Positions 13,936-26,300 of a DNA stretch of 64,000 bases are shown piece after piece. This DNA is from Dromaius novaehollandiae (taxonomy: Eukaryota; Chordata; Aves; Casuariiformes; Dromaiidae): contig NC_088102.1 of the NCBI RefSeq assembly GCF_036370855.1, positions 64,861,601 to 64,925,600 on the forward strand, read 5' to 3'. The notes below the pieces were generated by a model. That model was not told the DNA's origin, did no database searches, and was given only the letters and a program-made list of their open reading frames with translations. Each line of letters opens with the position of its first letter. The stretch's first letter is position 1. The position numbers and the translations under genes were made by a program.

Positions 13936-14544
13936 ACTAAAGATTAGGCAGCTGACTGAAAACGACTTGTATGGGGAACTCTATCTATAAAACAGCCAGA
14001 GAAAATGTCCATACAAATTACTGTGTCTGGATATTAAGCTACATAACTGCAGAATACATGTGGAATATTATATGCACTTTTCAATTTATTTCCATATTGT
14101 ATGTGCAAAATTAAAGGGTTTTAAAATAAAATTATCCCCAAACTAAAGGGTCGTGCAGTCAGACACCCACCTTCCCTATTAGAAAACATCCATTAGTAAT
14201 GATATACTAATTTTTCTTATTACCAGAAAGAATAAAATAGTGTATGTGGCATGTCAGACTAGTTAGCATCAAAACAATGCTACAATCCTTGGACCATGAG
14301 GCATTTCATTGCTCAGTAATCTCGGTATATTATTCACATTTTAATTTTAGATATTCTTTCTGTAAGGAATGTAATTGCGATCTTTTTCATGCTGCCAAAC
14401 CACAGATGATAAATAAATACACACACACATACCAACATCTAAGGAAAATCATAACGCAGAATCTAGGTTAGCTGGATTTTAGAGAGGTTTAATAAAATTA
14501 TCTGAACTAGAATCCACCTAACCAAAGGATTGTTTTCAGATTGA

Positions 14545-14605
14545 ATACAGAATAGTTTAGGTTGAGATGTTATCTAGTCCAGCCTCTTTCTCAAAGCATG
14601 GCTGG
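14545..14605 (-). mobile_element. Short decayed CR1 3'-end scrap
   Basis: The stretch gaatagtttaggttgagatg, followed by atctagtccagcctctttct and caaagcatggctggagtcaa, follows the CR1 3'-end pattern on the minus strand. It is much more diverged and shorter than the fragment at 12.9-13.9 kb. It could be an older insertion. Confidence 0.5.
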
Positions 14606-17600
14606 AGTCAAAGTTAAAACCAGGGGTTCTCACCTGAGGACCACTTTTCAGAGCCACAATCTTTTCAGTGCAGCTGATTCAGTTCTAGCACCATCAATTC
14701 TTTCATAGCCCATCAATAGCCATATGAAATACCTATTTCTTTTGAGGTTTAAATCATGAGCAATGCAGTTGACACTTACCAGTTTACCACTTAAAGCAAC
14801 TGATTCTTTTTAAAAAAAATGACACCACTCTGTAAACCACTCTTCCAAAAAGCTCAAGTTTCAAGCTAGCACTGCAAGGTGCAGTGGAAAAATACATTGC
14901 TTTTAATGTTTGTGGTGACAAATCCGTTCTACAGAAAATTATGTAACAGTAAAATAAAAAAGCCATTGGCCTCTACTGGATGGAGTCATGGAGTCAGCCA
15001 GAACTTTTCCCAGTCCTAACATACATCACCATTTAAAAAGATCTAGGACCTAAATTATTTGGAGAGATCTTATAAGCCCATTCCTCCCCAGTGCCACAAC
15101 AGTTCTCAACATGTCCCATTCAAACTCACCACAGGGTGCTCGCAAGGTACAATGCTGGGCTACGTAAACCTGGCTGGGCAATCTCATTTTTGTTCCAGGC
15201 TGTGGGAAAGGAAACAGAATTCCATTTTTTCACCAATTGAAATGCTTTTAGCTCCTTTCAAATTTGTCATAACAACAATACACTTAATGTATAATCCAAT
15301 GCTGGCTTAAATCTGCGTTCAATACAGACTGCTAAAAATGCCTTTCTCAATTTGATATGCTACACTGATGTATGGCACCTTTATGTATCTGTTTCATTCC
15401 CTTATGGTGGATGTAATTCAAACATATTATGCAAAATAATAGTTAGCCCCAAGTGGGGCAGCTAAACCTACAAATCTGGATGTATAATGAGTATCGTGTA
15501 GTCAAAGCTAATTAATTGCTCCATGTTCATCATCGTTCTGCCATTACAAAGCTGACTCCCCTTCCTCTCAAGGGCTTTCTCCTTCTCTCTGTGCCATTTC
15601 TGATTTCCTTCCACTGGTGCCCAAAGCTCTGAAGCTCTCTGTGTGAACACAGGCTTGCTCCTCAAGCCCACTAACATCATTTCCAGGCAAGTTTGTCTGA
15701 ATTTCCTGCCCTGTTTCCTTCCAAAGGTTACGTACTGTGAGTTTAGTCCTGAAGATCTGAATTGAACAAAACTCCTCGGTGCCTTCAGGACATGGCTCTG
15801 TAGACATCTGCTGCTGGCCGCCCTCCTGCTTCACTCACCGTGGCTCATTCTGAAGTCAGCTTACATAGGATCAAGGTGCTGTGACCACCTTCTTGCAGCG
15901 TCTCCTTCTGTTTTTGTGGAGCAGCGGTCAGGTAGCAAGCAGACTACAACGCTCCTAATGCACCCACGGTCCCTTCTGCCTTTCTAAGCAGAGGCCTAGG
16001 CCCACCAGTAGAGAGGTACCACACTGACAGCTGGCACTGTCTATCTCCCAGCAACAGTACATTAATAACCATTAACGAAACGCTATAAAGTTCCAACATG
16101 ATGTCAGTGGTATTAACCTCTGTGAGTCCTGTATTGGCACTGGAGAATGACTATTTTTAGTTTTTTTCTTTAAAATATACCTCTGAAATACTCCATAATG
16201 TTAAACACAACAGTGGCTACTTAGGATAGCTCTTTTTTTTCCAATTTTAAAATGAATTGCCAGTAATCGGTAGTGACATTATGTCGAGCAACAGCTGGAT
16301 TTATCTCATTTAAAACTTTTCACTGAGCTTTAAAAAAAACAAAACAAAGAAATAGTTTCATACTCTACAGACTTTAGAGCGGCTTTTGAGAGGTACTGAG
16401 GATATGCCACCTTTTAGAGCAAATAGGTGCAAGAGATTTGGGGGGATTGATAGTTCATGTGCGAATTACCCTGAACCAGTATATAGCAAATTTGCTTCTG
16501 CTTTTAGGAGTATGAAATACAGGTATCTTTTTTCAGTTCAGATTAGTAACCAGAACACAAGCTATTTTTAAAAATGGTGTACTGTAAAGCCCCTTTTACA
16601 ATCTTGCAGTATCTAGTATCTATGTATTCCTTCCCAGCTCAATGAAAATAAATAATGCAAAGAATATAAACAAATGAGAGAAGGTCTGCAGGGAGAGGTG
16701 ATTTATTAGAGTAACAAAGATAACTTAAAAAAATGATTGTATACAACTACTTCTATATTCTTTGACCATCACAAATAGGAACACCCCTGTTGCACTTCAG
16801 TGTAATGTTTCAGAGTCAATACGCCTTAAGATGATTGAAAAGCGGCTACATTTTCATGTCTGTCCTTTATTACTTACAGTTTGAGAAGGTCATATTTCCA
16901 TTGATCATGAACTTTGTTATTTATGAGCAAAGACCAAGATGTCTAAAGAATCTGAGACGTGCCCAGTTGTAATTCAGGTTCAGTACCGTCACATCTCCCC
17001 ATCTCCTGGAATGCTTTAAGCTGTCAACTTTAACAGAGTGAAATCTTCAATTCTGAAAAATAGGATGGGGCCATCAGACAAATGCTTGTACGGCAAACTA
17101 GTCCTGCCCATCTCTGGATCTACATTCATGCCTAATAGCTATCGTATTTAATACGCACAGGAAGCAGAAGTGCAAAGACCAGATAGAATGGGAATGCTCT
17201 GCACCCCCATTAGTGTATCAGTCACATTATGCAATAGTGTTTCCTACTTGGGTTTAACCTGCTTTTCAAAACAATAGCTTTACTCCTCCAAAAAACCCAA
17301 GAAGTTGATGTGTTATAGTCCTACAACTGAAAACTGAAAGAGAATGCAGAGGGTGTGCCATCCTCGCAGCTGGTCCTAGTGGCATACAAGATGACAACAA
17401 ACCCATCTTTTTCCGTTTCAGTGAACAGCGAGTGACAAGGGATACAGCCACAAAATGCAAAGTTGGCTCTGTACAAGCTCTGCACAAACCTCCACCACGA
17501 GGAGCACTGCCAGGTGAGCTGAGAGACAGCACAGGCAGTGCGAGGCTGGGGGAGAAGACGACGGGAGGGAAGGAATGCAACATTTGCAATTCCTCAGCCC

Positions 17601-19003
17601 TGTTGTGGACCTCCCAGGAAAGGGTACACTTTGGGTTAAATCAGCTCTTAGGGATGCCCTCTAGCAGAGGGTGAAACTGCCAGCAGCATCTGAATGTGGG
17701 AGGCAAATCCCACAGCTTCTGCATCCCTGTAGAAACGGCAGAAGACTGATGAATTTGGTCCCATGACCCTTCTAATAAAAGGTAGTAAGTGCCCCTACAG
17801 TACAGGCGCAAAATTCCTACCGACGTACCAGAGCTTTATTCCTTCTTCGGCAGAGGAAGGGAGTAGACACTACGTGTCCACCCCCTCCCCAGATCATAGC
17901 AGTCGGCTGAAGCAGGGGGGAGAATGGGTTTTCTGCAAAGCCTGTTCCTTTGAGGCAGCAGAAGGGCAGAGCTCAGCTTTATCACTGTTGGCCCCCACAC
18001 AATTTACCATTTAGAAACTAATCCTCCTCCATCCAAGAGCACAAGGCCTGCTAAAGCTCTCATGTCCACTCCTCTGATTCTTCATTGTCCACACTGACAG
18101 AGAGAAGCTGAAGACCTAATCAGTGTGTAATTCAATCGCGGTCCAGGCTGTGTCCCAGCACAATGCTCTGCTTGTAGTGCCATGGGTTAAGTCAGCCAGC
18201 TACTGTTATGCACCACAGCAGGTGTGAAGAAAGTCACTCGGTGTAACTGTATGTTACCACTCTGTCAAGGTCCATTTCTGACGCCACTTTCACTCACCAC
18301 TTAATGATTGTTTTTCCTACTGGCAGCAAGCTAATATTCGGGTATACAGTAAAGCAGCACTTTCAGTATTTTTGATCTTGAATTGGAATTCCCACATAGC
18401 ATAACAAGGGCCTCAAACAAAGTAAATCCCTCTGTTCTCTAGATCCCCAAAACATGGACGGCTGCTAGAAAGCTCTTTATTTCCTTAACCTCAGTCCAGT
18501 CATTAGTAAGTTATGACTTACTACAGCCAAAGTGCTTCGTTCCTCACCACACAGCACAGTAGACATTGCCACATACCTTTTGGTCGTGTATAAAATCTGC
18601 AAAGGTCCTAGGTACCTAATTCCATTTGAACAAGTGACAGACAGGCTCTTCAAAAAATCTTACCCGTATATAGGTGGTTAAAAACCTCTGGAAACCCAGG
18701 CTGAATTACTGACACAATTGCTGATACAGGCCTCGGGCACCTCTGAAGATGGCATTTGACTTTTTACTTTTACTACTGCTGCTGGGGAACTACTGCTGAT
18801 AAAGCCACAGCAGGGCAAGTGAACTGTAAATTACTGAAAGTGGAGGGGAAAAAAAAGGGACAGTAATTAAGAACAGATCAAAGGACGCCTTCCTTTCATG
18901 CAGATGTGTATCACACACTTTTAACAGCTGTAAGTGATGTTTCTTTCTGTGTGTAATAGTGACATGACCAAGACCAGTAAGCAAAGAAATTGGAGCCAAG
19001 AAC

Positions 19004-19090
19004 CGCTGGTATCTAATGCATCTATTTCCTTAACAGCCTTGAGTATTTTATTCATGTAGAGTCTCTGATGCTGCTTCTCTAATTCTTTAA
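19004..19090 (-). other. Possible 87-bp exon, Lys/Glu-rich
   Basis: After a minus-strand acceptor ending cttctacattacag there are 87 bases open in one frame, containing KELEKQHQRLYMNKILKAVK, a helical heptad-like composition. The donor side is weak (ccagcg followed by gttctt), which argues against a canonical exon. I recognise no family. Chance is a serious alternative. Confidence 0.2.
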
Positions 19091-22000
19091 CTGTAATGTA
19101 GAAGTAATACAAATAGGAAGAATACCTAGTGCAAGGGCTACACTGGGACAGAAATTGTAACAGCCTGTAACAGAGGAGCAGTTTTAGTCCCAAAAAGCTG
19201 GTAACTGAAGTCAGCTGGCTAACCTGACTAACCCAGCAGGTAAACAAACCAAAATCAAAATAATTTCGCTGCCCCCACATATATTATCTTGGATCTATAT
19301 ATTTTTCTGTCCAGAGCTTTCCATGTCATGCTATATGAGAATTATAGCTACCAATCGTACCTATTCCTGTAAAGAGAAGAAATACTTCATTACAACATTT
19401 TTAAATCCTGGTAGGGCAGTGAGAGGACAAAGAAAGACCATCCAGCTTCTTAGCACATGCTACAGAAAATGCCAAAATAGTCATTATTCAAAATATGAAT
19501 CAGACCATCTGTACTTAAGACGTTTAACAAGTCTTGCTTAGTGCTGAAGCCAAGCTGCTCATTTCATCCATGCTTGTCTACTGTCATCACTGACGGCTAA
19601 TTTCCAAACATGGCCAGACACTGGTTTACATGGCAGAGGTCATGAGACATTCTTGCATCCTGATTCAGGATTTAGCAATGCCGTGCCAAGCCTTAGAAGC
19701 ATGCAGAGCATTTGCAACTGAGCACCTGCGGAAATCCCATTTCCTGACAAAGAGAGCCCTCCAATATTCATGTTTTTCTCCTGGGCTAAGGCTATGGTGT
19801 AATGAAACATGGCCTAAATAATCCTTTTATAGCTACACAGGGAAATGTCCTTGCTCAGCATTTACCCCTCCTAATGAGGGGTTAGCGGGAACTTGGTGGA
19901 GCAATAGACAGAGATACACCGAGTGACAAGCCTGGCTGATGGAATATGGCAGAAACTGTGCACAAGGCAGGGGCACAAAATGAACGTGCAGGTTTTCAAC
20001 CAGAGCAGCAGGAACAACTCTGGGAACATTAGTGAAGACAGATCAGGGGACAGTAGCCTAAAGAGCCACATTAAATTTGGTGTGTTTTAATGCTGACAGT
20101 GACATAGGGAGGCATAGCAAAAAGAGGGAGCAGTCATGAGAAAAGGTAGAGAAAAGGTAGTAAGGGAATCTGTGAGAGAGAAAACCACATGGAAAAATGG
20201 TAAAACCTATCAGCATAGACACTCCTCAAGAGAGCAGGAGGAACACAGCATGGATCATAGGCAGAGCACTTGAACACACACTCACGGAAAAGGAGGCCGG
20301 AGGAAGGCTGTAGCTGACGCAAGAAGCAGTTAGAGAGCGCAGGACAGCACACAGGCCTCCCCTGGGACAACGGGCACAGCTCTGGGGGAATGAAGCGGAA
20401 GGCGAGCTGCAAGGGACAACGATGGGGCTGGTTGTGAGGCCAGCAATCGGAGAAACATCTCTGAATGGGGTATAGTGTAAGGCTCCTTGCTCTATGAGAC
20501 ATTCCCAGAGTACCTCCTGCTGTAGCTCTGGGTTGTCCTTATTCTGTCCCTATTCTATCCCCACCTTCTTCCCTTTGAACACCTTGACTGCTTTACTGCA
20601 AGCAATTTGCATCTTTGCCCCTTTCCTCTAACCCTAGGCAGCTGCCACCTCTCCTTTGACACAGGCTTCCTGTGCCCCACTCCTCAAACTCCAGGTGTTG
20701 TACCTCAACCCTCCTCCAAATGCCCCCAACTTCGCCTCCCCACTCTCCAGTTCCCTGCCACTGTCCCCTGCATTCATAACCCCAGCTTCATAACCCCAGA
20801 CTCTCTCGGCTCTGTCGTCTTCCCTTGCCGGCTTTGGCACTGTCAGTGTAAAGCCCACGCTATCATATCTAGCAGAGACTATTAGCCTGTACACCGTTCT
20901 GCACCTAATCTCACCTCTGCCAGGCAACTCACTTGAGCTTTTAACCAACGGTTCCTAATATCAAACACTGCCAGTCCTCAAAATTTTTCATGCACTACCA
21001 CGTACGCATGACATATCTTCAGCTGACAAGATGGGTGTGGCAACTTGGAGATCAATCATTTGTCATGGCCCTGCTGGTCTCTAGTCATCCCTCAGCCTCA
21101 TTTTGGGAACCATCACCCTTCACTGTGCTGCGCAGGCTCAGTGCATGCAGAATGACAGCCACCGTTCCCCATTTCCACCAGGAGATCCTGGAGCGATTCT
21201 TCTCTGCTAAACGCTGGGTATACAAATCTGAGCTGTGCTGCACACTTCTTCTTCCCTTCTGCCGACCAGCTTTTCCTATGGGTCCTGTCAGGGGACCTGC
21301 CCCTCCTATTGGCCATGACAGTGTGCACTCAAACAGCTGCTGGGCCTGGATGAAGCACCTGCTCTGGGCAACAGCAGCTGGAGTTCATTTGGGGTCCAAA
21401 GGGCTGGGGCCAAGCAGGCTGACCGCATGTGCACTAATCCAGTATCATCACCACCTCCACCAACAACAGGTGCTCTTTGAAGAGGGAGGGGAAAACTATT
21501 TGGGGAGGAATCAGAGCTTTATAAAGGACATTATGGGCCAGGTCCTCAGCTGGTACATGGTACATGCTCAGTTAAAGCATATATTCTTGTGAAGTTAAAT
21601 GAATAATGCTCATACACATTAATAAAAGATTTGTCCCACTCTTAGTGCTGCTTCTCTTTTCTTTTTGATTTTCCTAAGGATTTTTCCCATCCTCTTTGCT
21701 TGCACTGATCTTCCTTTAAAAAAGAAAGCAACTTGCCTGTCTCTTGCCTCAGAGCAAACAGCTAAAAGTGACAAGCTGCATATACCAGACTGCCATATCC
21801 TCCTCTACACACACAACACGCTTTTACTATTGTCTAACAAGATGTGTCCCTCAGTCCTGCTTGCCTCCCAGAGTCCAGATCACGAGCGTGCATTAACGGG
21901 AACAAGGGGATTCTCACTCTGCAACACATCAGAAGCAAGCACAATCAAGGTCTCTTAAGAGAAGCTGTTCATCCTAGGCATTTTAAGAATGGTTCAGGCC

Positions 22001-23078
22001 AGTGGTATTTCAATCTGTGGCCACTACCAAATAATCTGGAAAGAGTGCAAGAAACTGTCATAGGCCAACAGGCTTACACCACAGGCATAAGCTCAGCTGG
22101 CTTCAAGGAAAATTTTCTTATCTCTTTTAGCTAGAAGTTGATTTATGACCCAAACATATAAATCTCTTCTTTAAGTCATTCCTAGTATACTGCTGATAAA
22201 TGTTTGTATTAATAAAAGCCTCCAGGTTTTTTTTCTTACTACAAGCTGCTCAATGAATTGGTTCCAGCCTTCATAACTTTGAATTCCAAAAGCTATTTTC
22301 CTGAGCTGTACATCTTTTCCTTCATGGTTTTATGAGATTTAGATTAGTTGAAGTCACTTCCCTCTTCCATGCCTCTAGCATGTTTCCACTAGGTTATAAG
22401 TAGTTTCAGAAAATCCCCTCTCCGTTTTAGGGCAAACCCAGGCAGGGTCCCCATGGATGGGGCAGGGCCCTGCAGCCCCCTTCCGTAACACGGTCTGGGG
22501 TCACAGTGGCACATCCCATATCACAGTGACAGCCCCCTCTCCCCGCACTTGCCTGCAATGCCTGGCCAGTCCCTGTTGCTAGCTGGTGCTCCTGCCACCA
22601 CTCTTCTCTTGAGCTGTTTTGCAGTGGGAAGGATACGACAAAGGGAAACACTGGGATAGTGCTGGAAGGCTGTTTGGCGAAGTGCGGAGGAGGAGGAAGA
22701 GGAGAGTGGAAGGAGGAGCTTCACCCTCACGCTGGAAGAGTCAACCTAGTGTGAGGGCTGACCCCTCATGAAAGGCCAGGGGCCTTGCCTCTTGCCAGCA
22801 CTGCAAAATCTCAGCCTGAATGGTACGGTCTGCAGGATCTGTTTCATGAAGGTTGTCACAGAGAATATTAACTACAAAAAGAGCTATGGAAACCCTGAGG
22901 CAGGGGTGGTGGGACAGCTGGAGAGGACTGATGGCTGCAACAAGAGCCCTGACTAGGTGTCCCTTAAGGCTCAGGGGAACTTGGCAGGCAGGACTGCTGG
23001 GTCCTGTTCCTAACTCTGCCCCTGCCTTCCTGGGGAACCACCGGGCAGAAGCCTCTGGCACCAAGGGTTAACACTTGC

Positions 23079-23381
23079 CTGAAGCAAAGAAGAGATGGTT
23101 GAATCAGGAGTGCTGGTGACTAAAACAGCACAGGCAGAAAAAAACAGTATCCAATCCATAATAACTATTGACTCCTCATCCACAAGTACATGCAAGTGTA
23201 AGTTGTACTGTGCTGGCTTGTCCATCCTAAGTCCTAGAGAACTTACCTTGACAAATACTGAGGTATAGGCTAGACAAAGCCATTTCCTTATCAGTGAAGA
23301 GACATTTGCAGAACTGCACAGGAACGTCCAAGGCTAGAAGTATATTCTTAGCTGCTGCAGTCTCATGGATTCCCTTTGAAG
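23079..23381 (-). other. Possible exon pair, unrecognised protein
   Basis: On the minus strand, 23381-23247 (135 bases) is open in one frame and ends at an excellent donor, tgtcaag followed by gtaagttc. The next segment, 23119-23079 (41 bases), starts after a strong pyrimidine tract ending ctgttttag and ends at a GC-type donor, ttcag followed by gcaagt. Codon phases agree across the junction (1 base plus 2 bases). The encoded segment is helical in composition, including ETAAAKNILLALDVPVQFCK. The 127-base intron would be short but possible in birds. I do not recognise the protein, and no conservation data are available here. Confidence 0.25.
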
Positions 23382-26300
23382 CTTTAACCAGAATTCCAAA
23401 GTTGGAAAATGTCAAAGCATGTGCAAACATATAAAGAAAGCAGTACTGTCCAGTTACACACCCATTACCACCAGTTACCCACTCCACATATATGCTTATA
23501 CGCCTAAGGGAACTGCATCACAATCACCACTTTGCACACTTAATTATCCATACGGAGCAATAAAGATACCTACCTATGTGTTATGGTCCTTCAGAGCAAA
23601 AGGGAGCTGTGAAGAAAGTCCTGAGCTGTTGGGGAGCCCTGGCTCTCAGTGCCTGGAAAGGCCACTCCTGAGGCACTGAAGTCAATTACTATTTAACATT
23701 TCTACTGCAATAGCATATGCAGATTGGATCCTATTATGGGAGCTACTATACAAGAACTTTTTAAAATGATATTATCCTTGCTTAAAACAGTGCTCTTTTC
23801 ACAAGAGTATATTCTCTGGTGCAATCTATGAAATTCATTGTTCGGATCTGGAAAACAATACAAAGGAGTAAAAAACAGCCCTAGCATCTGACAGGCACAT
23901 AGTTCATCCAAACCCTCCGAATCCTCTCTACAGCTTGCAGTCACTGCACATTTCATGCAGACCAGCTGCACAGGATTTATTTGACCAGTTTTGGAGTATC
24001 AAAGCTAACTTTTTTTTCTCTTTGCCCCAGGGCAGGCGGTTGGCAGGCAGGATTTAAACCAGAGAACAAACCGTTCTGAGAAATTTGTAAATATTCAGCA
24101 CAGTCTGAATTATATAAGATAGCAACTATAGCTAGTAGTTTAAAACTCAAAAAGTAAAACACTTGGCAGCAGCACGATGGGTAACACCAGTGTCCTAAAG
24201 ACCAGAATAAGTAACCTCTCAACACTATCAACTCATGTTACTGGCTGCCTTAAGTGACATGGGCCAAATTCCACTCTAAGTTACACCTCATAATTCCAGT
24301 GAAATCAGGTGAATGTCCAAAAAAGCAGTTTTTCTGCATTAAGACACTGAGTTCAAAAATGTTTTGTTCAATACCTGCAGACTCACTCAGAAGACTGCCT
24401 GAGACCTACCGCCATAAACAGATTGCACTCTAACATCTATAATTGTAAGATTTTAATAATGTATTTAAAGCCATTAAAATGGAAATGGCCAGAAAACAAT
24501 AGGGAAAGGAATACCCTCGGGAATCACAACACCTACAGTATAAAGGCTAATATGCAGACAATATACAAGCGGTGTTTTTGAGCAGAGAGCAGCAAAAAAA
24601 GGACCATTTGGTGACCAGAGGTAGAAGATGGATTACTCATTGGAAGTTACCACAGTCTTCAAAGTATATGAAGTTTGAGTGGAATTATCCATGTCTGCTT
24701 TTTCTGATTTACCTCCACTGATTCCATATTAACACACAATTTAAAACAAACATTTAGCAGATGAATATTCATATTAAATTTTCAAAGCAAGGATCTTTAA
24801 TGACTTTTTGCTCAAAACTCAGCTTCATTTTAACTTTGAGAGGATTCTTTTTCAAATGAAACCTGGGAAATGGGCTCATTCATAATTTTTTGGTGAATGG
24901 AAAAGCTAAAACATTTTGAATAATTTCATTTTCACCTGCAAATATTTTGCACACTGCTCACCACTGGGGCATCTGTGGATTCAATTTCTTCTTTATCAAG
25001 CCAAGTAGCAAATGGTGTCAATCCAACCATTTAACTCCCAGGACAGTCTGTATGTCAGAAGTGCTCCGGGTACCTGCAGAGACTCTAACAACATTGATTA
25101 TCATTAACATACAGCAGCAAGACAATAAATGGTTTATAGGCTTTATCCCCCGACTATAGTTTAGTACCATTAGGCCCCAAAAAACTCTGAATACGTGCAG
25201 AGTGTATCTGCTCATGCTGACCTTGAAGAGCTCTTTCATGGGCCATATGGAGCACAGAGCGCATCTACCAAGGCTTACACTGCCTGGAAGTCATTACCTG
25301 CAGTCACCAATTTCAGACTATACCAAAAAAGGCACTGCCCTTCTCAACACGTCAAGTCTGATTTTCTCATTTGCAAGAAAACAGATAGAGATTCTTATCC
25401 TCAGCTTTGGAAAGGAAGGCAAAACAGGAGGGCAGGGTATACAAACTATGAGAGACTTCAGGCAGTTTGGGATTGCACAACTCCCTCATGCAACGCATTG
25501 CCTTCAGACACTCCACAGGATCCCCTTAAAAACTTGCTCCAGTGCTGAGACTCAGTGGCTTCAACCTGCAGTAAGGGACTGGCCTTACAATGTGCCATGG
25601 AAAGATTGCAAGGACGAGCCTTAAATTTGCTGGCCTAGACTTGTTTAAATTTAGCTTGAAATAACAATTGCAAATTGCAGAGGCAGAAATACCCTGCCAA
25701 TTTTTTTCTCACTTGCTCCTAAAAGCAGCCTCTTTAAAAATCAAATGCATAGTGTCGGCCAGTAGCTACTTGAAATTAATAGTCCGCTTGCAGCATAAGT
25801 GTGTTTTTAAGAGAAGAAACGGAGACTGAAAGGCCAAGTACCACGCTGCTGGCTATTTTGAGTGTGCTGTCCTGTCCCATTGCTGCTCAGACTGACTGCT
25901 AGCCCTCTGCGGGCACCAGGCAGGCACACAGGCAGGCTGCACAGACAGCTCACAGGGCTCCAGCTCCTGTGCAGCCTCTCTCCTCAAGCCAAACCGCTGG
26001 CTTCCTGAGGGCTGGCAGTGGCGGGGCTCTTAAAGACACAGAGGATGAGAAAGGACGAGGCAGCACACCTAACAACTTTGTAAATGCGAGGAGAAAAGAC
26101 TATGGGAGAACAACTCAGTGTAGGTGAATTGTCAACATTTGATATTGCTATTGCAAAGAGCGGTATATGCTTAAGAGAAAATAAACAGAGATATGGCTCC
26201 TAGACACAAGTTTGTTAGTAGTGGCTACAGTGCAGTTTTACCTGTAGCCCCAGCATTAAGAACCTACACACACGCACACAGTCACACACACTCAAACACA

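Noticed and set aside
20540..20860. Pyrimidine-rich stretch with long open frames on both strands
   Set aside because: The open frames come from biased composition (Pro/Ser/Leu-rich). No start, splice or domain evidence supports a gene.
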